Assembly (NCBI GenBank): GCA_029844215.1
Contig: CM056734.1
Location: 20,036,501 to 20,100,500 of the forward strand
DNA length: 64,000 nt
Direction of reading: 5' to 3'
DNA from: Przewalskia tangutica
Lineage: Eukaryota; Streptophyta; Magnoliopsida; Solanales; Solanaceae
Positions 45,755-57,309 of this stretch are shown one piece after another. Both the position numbers and the translations under genes were made by a program. A model generated the notes under the pieces. It searched no databases, had not been told where the DNA came from, and saw only the letters and a list, made by a program, of their open reading frames with translations. Within the stretch, counting starts at the first letter, position 1. Each line of letters opens with the position of its first letter.

Positions 45755-48700
45755 TTACAAGTAGGAAAGTGAGTTACCTGGAGGCGTGGGGAATAGGTGA
45801 GGATACTTCTGCCTCATGTCATCCTCAGCTTCCCACGTCATCTCCTCCCTGAGCTCGTTCCGCCACAAGACTTTGACGGAAGCCACGTCCTTGGTTCGCA
45901 GACGCCTAACCTGACGATCGATTATCGCTATGGGAATCTCCTCATACGATAACCCCTGGCCACCGACATCGCCCATCGGTGTACCCTAGATGGATCCTCG
46001 ATACATCTCCTCAAAGATAGAAACATGAAACACCGGATGCCGCTTCCGGACGGACGGCAGATCCAACTCATAGCAACCTTGCCTACCTCGCGACAACCGA
46101 TACGCCCGATGTACCTTGGCCGAAGTTTCCTTTCTTCCCGAATCTCATCACACCCTTCATGGCGACACCTTCAGAAAACCCAATCATCAACCTCGAACTC
46201 CGGATGCCGACGACGATGATCGTGATATGACTTCGCCGACTCGAGCCAAGAATCGCCTCCCGGATAAGCTTCACCTTATCCATCGCTCACGACGTCCGTC
46301 CCACTAATCGCACTCGCCTACATCAAACCAGCCTATCGGCGATCTGCACTTCCTCCCATACAAGGCCTCATAAGGCGCCATCCGAATCCGAGTGGTAGCT
46401 ATTATTATACGCAAACTCAACTAGAGGCAAATGATCCTCTCGCCTACCTCAAGTCAATAACACAGCTCGCAGATATCCTCGCAGTGCGGATAAGGCGCCG
46501 CTCGCCCGTCCGTCTCGAGGATGGAATGCGACTGAGCTCACTCGCCCCTAGACCTTCTCGAAAGACCTCCAGTTAGCCGTAAACCGGGCTCCTCTGCGAA
46601 ATGATAGAAATAGGGACTCACGCGGTCTCACGATCTCTGATGTAAAGTCCGCATAGTCCTCACCGTAGAAAGTCGTCCGACGGAAGAAATGGGCTGATTT
46701 CACCGCCGACGATAACCCGGATAGAATCATGCGCTCTCCGAGTGCGAGGTAATCCCGTGATAAAGTCCATGTTGATCACCTCCCACTTCCGTGTCGGGAT
46801 CTCTATCGCTGCAATAATCCACCGTGCCTCCGTGCTCTATCTTCACCGCCGACAACACGCACCGAGCTACAAACTCGCAACATCCTCTTCAAGCCATCCC
46901 ACCAATACACGTGATCCGAGGTCGTGGTACATCTTGGTCGACCGGATGGATAGAGTAACGCGCGCCGCAGGCTTCCCTAGAACTCCGGCCAAGTCCCGCA
47001 ATATCCGAACACACAACATGCCTCAAACCTTAGCACCCCATCAGTGCTACTCAAAAGGACTCTTCCTCACGAAGAGCCGTATCACGATACCGAATCAAAA
47101 CCGATCTCAAATGCGCTCTTCACCTCCTCGACGATGGAAGACTCGAACCTCTCGAACTCGAACCCCATCGCTATCGTAACCAATCAATCGGACCCAAGGC
47201 TCGCTAGCTGATGTAACTCGCGACCATGCCCTCTTCTCTCGCCGCACATCCGATAGACTCCCATCGACCTACGACTAAGAGCATCTCACATAACATTGGC
47301 CTTCCCGTGGTACAGATATCAACATCATAATCCTTGAGTAACTCTAACCACCGCCTCTCGCCGTAAGTTCACTCCTCCGCCGAAGATATACCGGAGGCTC
47401 TTGTGGTGCAGATAAATATCCACATGAACCCCATACAAATAGTGCCTCCGCATCTTCGGCGTGAATCACCGCCGCTAACTCCAAATCATGGGTGGGGTAG
47501 TTCCTCATGCTTCTTAAGCCGCTTCGACGCTGCACGCTTATAACCTTACCTACCGCATCAACACACATCCGAGCCCGACGCCGACGTATCACAATACACT
47601 ACATAACCGCTCGATCCTCCGGAAGAGTAAGAACGGGGCGGCCGCGCCTCCTTCAAGAATCGGAAACCCCGCCACAAGCATCACCATCAAACTTAGCCGC
47701 TCGGTCACCTAGTCAATGGTGCAGAGATACAAACTTCTCCACGAACCGATAATAACTCGCGAGGCCCGTAAAGTCGCGCACTCCGGAGTAAGAGGTCTAG
47801 GCCAAGTCCCGATCGCCTCGATCTTGGCCAGATCCACCCGAATGCCATCACCCACAATATGCCCAAGAAAAGCCACCAAGCCAACCAAAACTCACATTTG
47901 GAAAACTTGGCGATAATCACTGGTCCCGAGAACTCTCAACACAATCCTCAAATGATCCGCATGCCCCGCTCACGAGCGAGAATAAACCAAGATGTCATCA
48001 ATGAACACTATCACAAACGTGTCCAAAATGGCTTGAACACTTGGTTCATCAAATCCATGAATACCACGAGCATCGTCAACCCGAAAGACATGACCGAACT
48101 CATAATGCCCGCATCGTCCGAATGCAATCTAGGGACATCCGCCTATCCGACTGCACTGATGATAGCCCGATCGCAGATCAATCTTGAGAAACATCTCGCG
48201 CCTCGCAATCGGGTCGAACAAATCATCAATCTCGGGAGGGTATTCGTTTAATGGTCACCTTGTTCACCGTCAGATCAACACATGCGCAGCTGGCCCCGCC
48301 CTTCTTCTTCACGAACAATACCGCGCTCCTAGGAGAAACACTAGGCCTGATGAAGCCCTTTTCCAAAGAAATCTCTCACCGGTCCTTCAACTCTCTCAAC
48401 TCGGCAGTGCCATTCTCATGGCGGAATGGAAATAGGCCGAGTGTCCGCAAAGACATCGATACAAAACTCTATCTCCTCTGTGAGGATACCCGAGGTCGTT
48501 TGAAACACGCCTGGAACTCTCTCGACCATCGGAACAGATCAAAATCTGGTACCGCACCTCGTGATCAAACACCCGAATGAGATGGTAAATATACCCTTCT
48601 CGCACCATCTTCCTAGCCTCGAGGTAGGAAATAAACCTACCCCTACGATACAAATGTTCCTCCCACTCAACAACCGATCCTCAGAAACCGAACCGCACTC

Positions 48701-50340
48701 ACTCTCTCCTCGCAGCCTACATTGGCGTAGCAAGAAGCTAGCCAATCCATACCCATGATCACATCGTATCATCATATCCAACTCTATCAAGTCGGATAGG
48801 TCCGACGATCGCATATGGTCATCGGACAAGCCCTATATACCCGCCGAGCTACCACCGAATCACCCATCGCGTAGCTACCTCGAAGTGGTCTATGGACTCG
48901 TGCTATATCCCTATCCTACTAGCAATAAGGGAGATATATAGACAGAGTAGAACCCGATCAATCAAGGCATACACGCCACAACAGAAACCGATAAAGTACC
49001 GTGACGACATCAGTGAGGCCTCCCGTCCCGCCGGTGGATAAGGCATAAATGCGGTTCGAGGACCGCTAGAATCGGGACCCGCGCCACGACCTCTCGCGAC
49101 CTGGCCCACGAGTACCTTGCCTCTCCGGCGAGTAAATCAGAGGAGACGGAAGACCCGCGAAAGAACTCGTAGCCGACACCTACCACCCGCATCGCTCCTA
49201 GTCGGACAGCCTTCGCAGTGGCCCCGCTGCCACAAGTGTAGCAATCTCCGGCAGGACCATAACTCCCGAGATGGGATCTACCGACGGCCACACCGGCGGG
49301 GTGGTCTCGACGGTTAGCACCTCGCTACTCGAAGTCCAAGTCCCGGGCCCCGACTCGCCAATACTCGGGCCGCCAAGACGGAGCAGAGTGCTCAGCCGGC
49401 CGTGGTGCAAATCTAGATCGCCACGAGGCCGCCCACCCCGAGAAGCTACCAAAAGACCTCGCCGCCCCGTCTTCTTCGCCGCTGTCACAACACGCCGCCT
49501 CTACGCCTCGCATCCAAGTGCGCGAGCTCGCAGACGCGTAATGTCCATGCTCGTCAAGAGCCACACCGCACAAGACTCGCCATATAATCATCTAGCCCGT
49601 GACGTAGCGATGCACCTCGCCCTCCATATCTCGCTACCAACGCAGTGGACATATCGAGCCAACGAATCGAACTCAACGTTGTACTCCCTAATCGCGGCCC
49701 TCTCTCGCCTCGCAAGAATAAAATTGCCGCGTTCTCCTCATCCGCGAGGCAAGAAGTGAGTGAGAAAGGCCTCCGAGAACTCGTCCCAAGTAGCTGGGGA
49801 CGCGTGTTATCCCCGGGATAACTCTCATGAATCGAACCAATCGACTGCAGTATCACGCAGCCTATGTGAACCGAAGATCAAGGACTCGGTCTCTGAAGCC
49901 TTGATCACTCGCATGATCCTTCAGAATCGAGATGAACTCGTGGATCATCCTCGTGCCTCGACTCGTAACTCGCGGGCTACAACTCGTAAAAATCCGTAGC
50001 CGCAAATCGCTCGATCTCGTGAACCGCGGTATCACTGAGCTGGAATCGCCAGATCCATCCTATCTCATGTTCGCCACAATCCCGCCAGAATCGGGCCATC
50101 TTCAGAACCCATCTCATCTCGCTTCCAAAGCCGAACTGGAGGCGCAGTACTGGGTCTCATCACCATCGCCGCGCCTAAACCTCGCTGGCCGGCGGGCGTC
50201 GTGGAACTCGCCGCCTCGTATAGATCGGGCTCGAGCCCTCGTGACTCTCGGTGTCCTACTAGCAGCTCCTCCGCTTTGCCTTCTCGCCCGGTTGCCTTAC
50301 GCGAGGCATAATCACAGAAAAGGAATACGTTAGAGGGGTC
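45755..50340 (-). pseudogene. gypsy gag-pol (many frameshifts)
   Basis: Pieces read on minus, 5' to 3'. Gag near 49860-49550 (VARYGGRG, DDYMASLV). A zinc-knuckle remnant CYTCGSGATAK near 49240. A protease-RT spacer RGRFISYLEARKMVREGYIY near 48640-48580. RT N-terminal block KGFIRPSVSP then VLFVKKKGG near 48370-48290. RT end AKFSKCEFWL near 47910. RNase H ELAAVIHAEDAEALFVWG near 47470. C-terminal chromodomain-like SVKVLWRNELREEMTWEAED then DMRQKYPHLFP at 45890-45780. The domains are recognisable but no long frame survives. Confidence 0.85.
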
Positions 50341-50498
50341 CAACTTATAACACAGCTCTAAGGCACGATCTCAGAGTGAGAAGAATTGAAACCAATCCTA
50401 AATATCCTATAGCCTCCTAATTATTGGTGTGGTGCACAACACACCGATAATCAAGACTCTACTAGATACGGTCTGTAGACACCTTCCGAGGATTAACT

Positions 50499-50510
50499 GC
50501 TCTGATACCA
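50499..50510 (-). other. gypsy primer-binding site
   Basis: TGGTATCAGAGC on minus, exact match to the usual initiator-Met tRNA complement, 4 bases inside the 5' LTR end. Confidence 0.85.
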
Positions 50511-50514
50511 CTTT

Positions 50515-53010
50515 TGTCACGACTGCCCGGTTCGTGGATCGTGCCTTACCCGGGCACCCAAGTAGTCATACATCAGAGTAATCAGCGGAATATAAAAACA
50601 AGACATGAAACAATTGTAAATGAGACACATTTTATCTGAGAAAAGGGCGTCTTTCGGCATATATATATATATAAACCAAAATCGCGCTTACATCCCAACC
50701 GCATAATAGACTACGCACTCTAAGGAAGTAAACAACTATGGACAGGGCCCCGCCATACCCTGAATGTACAAAATTATCTACACAACAGGGAGATCATACC
50801 CAAAAGTCGAGCCTCCGGAGAAGGTGGAGCTCATGACACCAAAGCAAAAGATCCTAAGGATGCGGATCTAGCACTGCTTCCTTACCGCGGCGTGAACGCA
50901 GCCCCGGGCGAGGTCAAGACAACAGTACTAAGTATGTGAAATCAGAAGTACTTAAATGAAATCATATCATTTTAAAACCAATTTTACAAATACGCATTAA
51001 ACAACTAATGTAACCGCATAAGTGCCACATCATAAACAAGAGCAACAATAGGTAAATCAGAATGTGTCTTTTCTAGGCCGCGAATGATCGGCAGGCCAAT
51101 CGCCCATAGTATCATTATGCATGCCTAATCCTGGACTCCCGTAGTCCGCATAGGCCACCTAGGCCCGCATGAGGTATTCCTCGCATCGAGGGTAGCTACT
51201 CCCCGACATCGTCCTGGACTCGTAGTCCGCATGGCCACATAGATCGCATGAGGTATAACCCCACACACTAACCTGGAACTCTAGTAGCTCCGCATAGGTC
51301 CCCTGGACCCGCATGAGGTATTCTCGAATCATGGTCCTGCATCGCCGAGTCTACCCCAGACGGAGGCGCCTTAACCCCCGGTATCATGTCAAGAGGTGAG
51401 TGATATAATACTAACATAACAGCTTACCGTTAAACAACATAAGCACAAATAAGAATAACCTCTTTACACAAACGTTACAAGATACTAACACACATAACAT
51501 CACAATATGTCTACTCAACAAACCATCTTACTGTACTTTCCAGAAATCAATACAAGTCTTTTATAAACACACAAGTAAACTGTTCCTTTTATCTTCCTTA
51601 AGTCGTTATTCCTAACTTCCCATAAAGCTAGTATAACTCTTTAAGCTTTTTGTTTTAAAAACAAATATTCTTCTTCTTTAAAAAATGATTTATAATTCTT
51701 TTGAAAGACTTCAAGATTCTTATTATTCAGGCTTAAGTCAAAAGACATTGCAAGAAACTACGTTCAGTTAACACACGTACGTCTACCGTACTATATATAT
51801 ATTTGAAAATATCATGCTCAAGAGTATAGGAAGAATCACATACCTTCTCGGCGAAATCCACCTGCCAAGTCGAATATGTCGCGCGCAGAGTATCGACCTA
51901 TAATAGTCAAATACGTCTATCAACGTCTAGACTACTCTGTAGAAAGTTCTAAGCAGAGGTTCTTAATTCTACGGAAAATCGGCAGACTTCCTACCCTAAG
52001 CTATACAAGTCTCATCAGAATACAAATTCCCATGTAAGTACAGCTCAATCTTCTTTAAATCTTCCGATGTGATTATAGTTCAATTCTCTCTTTAATATCC
52101 TTCTATGTATTTTATACTTATTTCTATACATCTACAGTATGTATTCTCTAATTACAATAGAAGGATAAGATTATTTACCTCGATAAGCCCAATATTATCC
52201 AAGATATAAGTCGATCCTGAGCGAGTTTTAGCTCCTAATCGGTACGCTCCAATCCGCTCCAAGAAACCCTTAGAAGTTTCTACACAACTTCTACTTTCTA
52301 CTTCAACCCACTATGAAGTTTCTCTTAGGGTTTCGTTTAGTGACTATAGGAATACAAGGTAGTATTTCCGGACTCTACGTATAGAGGTAACTTTGGAAAT
52401 ACCAAAGGATATACGGCTAGGGTATTTGAGGATAATAACAATACTTGGAGAGTATTTCTACCAAGAGGGGGGTACTTTGGCCGAGACTACAAGGAAAAGG
52501 GGAGGGAGGTGCCTCGGCTTAGCTCTTCAAGAGAGGGGAGGGAGGCTTGGACGAAAGCTCTCTGAGGGAATGGAGATTTCAAGACTTGGAAGAATGATTT
52601 GTGGATGAAGAACTCTTCATCAAGGGGTATTTATAGGCTTTCGGGCTAGGATGAAGGCAAGTGCCGAGTGGAGGTGAGGATTCACCCAAGTGTCCTTATC
52701 CATCTACTACACAAAAATATCCTACCTAACCTTGACTTCAGCAGGCCACAAACGCCCCACGGTCGTCCAAATCGCCACTGAGGTGACAAGTGTCACCCTC
52801 TCGTTGGTCCAAAATATTTCGCCTCTAAAAATCCGCAAAAATTAGAAATGACATAGCCGTAATTTTCCCTTCGCAAGTTTTGTTAAACGTTTCGTCGGAA
52901 AACGATTCTTTTAGTGAGTTGTGCACAAATTCGTCCTAAGCCTTAACTTTAAGGTTGAACTTTTGTACGTACGCCCCCACGTACATACTCTGGAAATACG
53001 GGGTATAACA
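50515..53010 (-). repeat. gypsy LTR, right (5' LTR)
   Basis: 2496 bp, direct repeat of 43125-45616. Long AT-rich stretches (for example around 51440-51760 and 52130-52450) are almost base-for-base equal to the left LTR, while GC-rich stretches differ at many G/C runs. Confidence 0.9.
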
Positions 53011-53015
53011 TAATT

Positions 53016-54640
53016 ATTGGTAATGGTAATTCGATTCCAATTAAAGGTTATGGTCATAAAACTTTATCTCTTCCACATCCACCACTTGTCCTGAAAAATA
53101 TCATTCATGTCTCAAAACTAATTAAAACTTTGGTGTTTGTCCATAAATTCACCACTGATAATTGAGTTTCTATTGATTTTGATCCATTTGGGTTTTCTGT
53201 GAAGGATTTCAAGACGGGGAGTCCTCTCATGAGGTGTGACAGTAGGGGAGATCTTTATCCAATCACACCAAGCCTTAGTTTCTCGCGTCAAGCCATGTCA
53301 TCCACTTTTGCAGTTCTTGCTCCTTCCTTGTGGCATGCTCGTCTAGGTCATCTGAGGTCATCTATTTTATCTACTTTAGATAGAAATAAGTTTATTTCTT
53401 GTAAGGGTACGCGTAGTACTCCAAATTGTCCATCTTGCTCTCTAGGAAAAATTATTAAGTTGCCATTTGTAACCTCGAATTCACATACTTCAATGCCATT
53501 TGATATTATTCATAGCGATTTATGGACATTTCCCGTTCTCAGTTCTATGAGTCATCGTTATTATGTCTTATTCTTGGATGATTATTCTAAATTTTTATGG
53601 ACGTTTTCAATAGCGAAAAAATCTCAAATTTTTTCCATCTTCGTAAAATTTAGAGCTTTCATTAGAACTTAATTCGAACGGAAAATAAAAAATATTCAAT
53701 GTGATAATGACAAAGAATATGACAATGAGGAGTTTCGGGAGTTTTGTGCTAACAATGGGATACATTTTCGTTTTTCTTGTCCTCATACGTCTTCACAAAA
53801 TGGGAAAATTGAACTTAAAATTCGTACCATTAATAACATGCACCTTATTGGTTTGACATATTCGTATTCTCTACAAATTTTATTCTCTACATACTCTACA
53901 AATTGCCACATATCTACTTAATATTCTTCCTTCTAAAGGTTTGACATATTCGTATTCTCTTCAAATTTTATATAAAATGACTCCTTCGTATTCCCATCTT
54001 AGGGTCTTTGGGTGTTTGTGTTATCCCCTTTTCCCATCCACCACAATTAACAAACTTCAGACCAGTTTTACTCCTTGTGTGTTTTTGAGTTATCCGTTAA
54101 ATCACCGTGGTTATAAATGTTTTGATTTGTCATCTAATCGAATCATTATTAGTCGTCATGTTATTTTTTATAAGTCACAATTCCCATTTTCTAAAGAGTT
54201 CGTATGATTTTTTGGATGATGATATATCCCCATATATTATCCATCATTTTTCGGATATGTCCAGCAACCCGTAGTCAGCGTCGCGACCCTTCGGGGATGC
54301 GCCGCGGTGCCTACCATCCAGTAGCCAAAGTGTTTTACTATCGTCGTCAGTGTAACGTCCCTTCGTGGAGGCGCCGCGACGCCTACCATCCAGTGGCCAA
54401 AGTGTTTTACCATCGTCGTCAGTGCCGCGGCCCTTCGGGGAGGCGCCATGGCGCCTAACTTCCAAAGAGCCATCAGAACGTGGCGCCGCGACTCGATCGC
54501 GGCCGCGACGCCCGACGTCCGCTTTCAGAATGAGCCAGGCCCACCGCTGTCCCGTCTGCATCGCCTCCGTAAAATTCCCACCCAGCCCAAGTCATGGTCC
54601 GGTCACCCGAAGTCAACGGGGTATTTTTAAACCAAGACAT
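53016..54640 (+). pseudogene. copia protease end, integrase and linker
   Basis: Continues from the gypsy insertion with IGNGNSIPIKGYGHK. The pre-integrase part reads LWHARLGHLRSS and CPSCSLGK. Integrase residues: Asp in HSDLWTF (about 53515), Asp in CDNDKEYD (about 53700; the usual Gly is Asp), and the Glu region NGKIELKIR (about 53800). A stop at 53670 and a local duplication (GGTTTGACATATTCGTATTC at 53854 and 53939) break it. The linker holds an in-frame GC-rich tandem repeat. Confidence 0.8.
54277..54516. repeat. GC-rich module as 72-bp tandem repeat in the linker
   Basis: Units 54277-54348 and 54349-54420 and a partial third from 54421. Each holds a GC arm pair (for example GTCGCGACCCTTCGGGGATG then CGCCGCGGTGCC) and a spacer (CATCCAGTAGCCAAAGTGTT). 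At 72 bp they add 24 codons each and keep the frame open. Further single words (GTGGCGCCGCGAC, GCGGCCGCGACGC) follow to 54516. Confidence 0.85.
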
Positions 54641-54644
54641 TTTA

Positions 54645-56194
54645 ATTTAAATTTTAATGTTCTTAAATCACCCATACCTCGTAATCATGTGTCAGCCTTA
54701 AATGACCCAAATTGGAAGATCGTCATTACCGATGAATATAATGCTCTTATTGATAATAAGACGTGTGAGTTGGTACCATGTCTATCTAGTGTTAATATTA
54801 TTCGGTCTATGTGGATTTTTTCTCATAAGGATAATTCTGACGGTTCTTTTGTAAGACATAAGGCTCAACTTGTAGGTGATGGTAAGACTCAGCAGGTTGG
54901 TGTAGATTGTGGTGAGACGTTCAGCCCGGTGGTCAAGCCGGCCACCATTCACACTGTGCTCAGCTTGGCTCTATCAAAATCATGGCGCATTCATCAGCTA
55001 GACGTGAAGAATGCATTCCTACATGATGATCTCAAGGAGACAATCTATATGTATCAGCCCTTGGGGTTTAGAGATACTAGATATCCTCATCATGTCTGTT
55101 TATTGAAAAAGTCATTGTATGGGCTTAAACAGTCTCCACGGGCTTGGTATAAGAGGTTCGTTGACTATGTTTCGACCATTGGATTCGCTCACAGCAGGTC
55201 TGATAATTCATTATTCATATATCGTCGGGGTTCTTCCATGGTTTATATATTATTATATGTGGATGATATTATCTTGTCTGTCTCTTCTGATGCTTTGCGA
55301 AAGTCTATTATGACAATGCTCAGTTCTGAGTTTGACATAAAAGACTTGGGGTCATTGAGTTATTTTTTGGGGATTGCTGTTACTCGTCATGCAGGTGGAC
55401 TGTTCTTATCATAGAGGAAGTATGCAGCAAGGATCATTGAGAGGGCTGTGATGTCATCTTGTAAGTCCACTTCTACTCCGGTTAATACTAAACCCAAGTT
55501 GGGTGTTGCAGCTGGCTCACCCTATGAGGATCCGACCCACTATCGTAGTCTTGCAGGCGCCCTTCAGTATCTTACTTTCACGCGAGCTAATATTACATAT
55601 GACGTACAACAAGTTTGTTTATTTATGCATGATCCCAGAATTGAACATATGAATGCGCTCAAACGCATTCTTAGGTACATTCAGGTAACACTTGATTATG
55701 ACTTGCATTTGTATCATTCGTCGACGTCTACACTTGTCTTCTATACAGATGCTGATTGGGGAGGTTGTCCTGACACTAGACGGTTTACGTTTGGATATTT
55801 TATGTTTTTAGGTAATAACTTGGTCTCATGGTCTGCCAAGCGTCAATCCACGCTTTCACGTTCAAGTGCAGAGGTCGAGTATCGAGGGGTAGCCAATGTG
55901 GTCTCTGAGTCATGTTGGTTACGTAATCTTCTTTTAGAGCTCCATTGTTCTATTCAGAAGGCTACCTTGGTATATTGTGATAATATAAGTGTCATCTACC
56001 TTTCTGGTAATCCAGTTCAGCACCAGCGCACTAAACATATAGAGATGACTATTCACTTTGTTCGAGAAAAGGTAGCTAAAGAACAAATACGCGTCTGTCA
56101 TGTCTCTTCCAGATATCAAATTGCAGACATCTTTACAAATGGTCTTCCCTCGATCCTTTTTGAAGATTTTAGAGACAGTCTCAGCGTACGATGA
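54645..56194 (+). pseudogene. copia RT and RNase H, nearly open
   Basis: A long open frame reaches 55414. RT reads VVKPATIHTVLSLALSKSW, LDVKNAFLHDDLKETIYM, GLKQSPRAWYKRF and the palm motif LLYVDDIILS, then LSYFLGIAVTR. A TAG at 55412-55414 interrupts. RNase H follows: YTDADWGGCPDTRRFTFG, SRSSAEVEYRGVANVVSE and RTKHIEMTIHFVREK, ending in TGA at 56192-56194. This is the best-kept pol end among the plus-strand copia elements here. Confidence 0.88.
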
Positions 56195-56218
56195 CCGCCC
56201 GCTACGACTGCAGGGGTG

Positions 56219-56458
56219 TGTTAAATATATGGGTCAGTCCGTGGCCCAGTAGATGTACAGCCCAACCGTGACTTTGTATATTCATTATGGTGGTTGTGTA
56301 TATTAGACTTATACCTTAGTTAATATTGTAATGTTACCATAATTGTATAGTTAATCTCCAAATAGAATAGAGTAGAATAGGAAAAGAATTTTCCTATTGT
56401 AACTTGTATATATATATGTCTTTCATCAATAAGAATAATCAAGAGATTAATTCTTTTA
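56219..56458 (+). repeat. 3' LTR of the PGK-disrupting copia
   Basis: 240 bp, TGTTAAATATATGGGTCAGT to ATTCTTTTA, followed by TSD CTAAT. The final base pair departs from canonical CA. Confidence 0.9.
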
Positions 56459-56579
56459 CTAATATCTTGAAACCAGCTGTTGCTGGATTACTCATGCGAA
56501 AGGAACTTGACTATCTTATCGGAGCTCTAGAAAAACCACAGACGCCATTCGTTGCCATTGTTGGTGGTTCAAAACTACC
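56459..56579 (+). pseudogene. PGK: PGK piece 2
   Basis: Begins with the second copy of CTAAT and reads ILKPAVAGLLMRKELDYLIG, then ALEKPQTPFVAIVGGSKL. It is only 121 bp long because the next copia element starts at 56580. Confidence 0.9.
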
Positions 56580-57302
56580 TGTTGAAGCTCACCATTGACG
56601 AGTACACAGAAGCTATGCAAGTCGAGAAGATACCGAAACATATACAGAGAAGACATATGGGGAAGGTCCCGAGCTACGTATCTATCGCGGCTAAACATCA
56701 CTGGAACGGAGCGGAGTCACTCGACTTAGAAGAAGATGGGATTGAGATCTACTTCTTATTCTTAATACGAGGGGGGGTTCACAGGCTGATAGGTGGAAGT
56801 ATTCAAGAGAACTATAGAGCGGAATGCTTGGAGCGAGCCGAGCGCTTTCCTTTTAGCCGTGTAACTTGGCCTATTGGTCTACTGTCTATTAGTCCTTGTT
56901 CTCTTTTCGTTATCCGCATTGGAGCTAGAAAGGGCTACTTGTACCGATCTGTAATTAGCCAGCTCTGTAGCTCTGCTTGGGTCTATTGGTCTAGAGTTCT
57001 TCGGTTAAATGTCCTTTCTTTGTTGTCCCGTTGTTAAAGGTCGAGCTGGTAAGCTAGTTCATAGGGGGAACATGCAAAGAAAGAAATAGCAGAAAATAGT
57101 AGATGAAGAAGAAGAATCTGTAGAAGAGTGGAAGAAGAAGGATAGGGTTTTGTTCCCTTTTTTGTTTTTCAGATTCAATGAATCGTTAGTTCATTTCCTT
57201 CACAAAAGCTCTATACATATATGCACAATGAAACCCTATGGGATCCCTTAATGAGCTCCCTTAATGGGCCACTTAAACAGCCCTTTAATATTTATTTTAA
57301 CA
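56580..57302 (-). repeat. left (3') LTR with a 406-bp insert
   Basis: Matches 62155-62458 except for a foreign block at about 56658-57063 and a short duplication (CCCTTAATGAGCTCCCTTAA) near 57245-57264. Confidence 0.9.
56658..57063. other. foreign insert in LTR, organelle-like composition
   Basis: The LTR breaks after AGAAGACATA and resumes at GGGGGAACATGC, with ATA at both edges. The 406-bp block is absent from the partner LTR. Its base composition is more balanced than its surroundings and lacks the long A/T runs of nuclear spacer DNA, resembling plant mitochondrial DNA. No gene is recognised in it, so the source is inferred. Confidence 0.5.
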
Positions 57303-57309
57303 GGCTCCC

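Larger units (their letters stand above)
43125..53010 (-). mobile_element. Ty3/gypsy chromovirus-type element, near complete
   Basis: TSD TAATT at 43120-43124 and 53011-53015. LTRs 43125-45616 and 50515-53010 (2.49-2.50 kb). On minus, the primer site TGGTATCAGAGC (50510-50499) follows the 5' LTR and a purine tract (AAGGAGGGGAGAA) precedes the 3' LTR. Domain order is gag, protease, RT, RNase H, integrase and chromodomain-like tail. LTR termini match the solo LTR at 16092. The coding region has very many small frame breaks. Confidence 0.92.
41561..56458 (+). mobile_element. copia retrotransposon in PGK, with nested gypsy
   Basis: TSD CTAAT at 41556-41560 and 56459-56463. LTRs 41561-41805 and 56219-56458. 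Primer site TGGTATCAAGAGTC directly after the 5' LTR; polypurine tract CTGCAGGGGTG before the 3' LTR. A gypsy element (43125-53010) interrupts it in the protease region. Without that it is about 5.0 kb. Gag and integrase blocks resemble those of the copia at 25182, so the two are probably related families. Confidence 0.92.

Noticed and set aside
54244..54561. 105-codon and 78-codon minus-strand frames over the 72-bp repeat
   Set aside because: The repeat keeps several frames open; the plus frame continues copia pol, so the minus frames are shadows.
56552..57037. 161-codon plus-strand frame
   Set aside because: It runs across the PGK fragment, the LTR boundary and the foreign insert, so it is a chance fusion.
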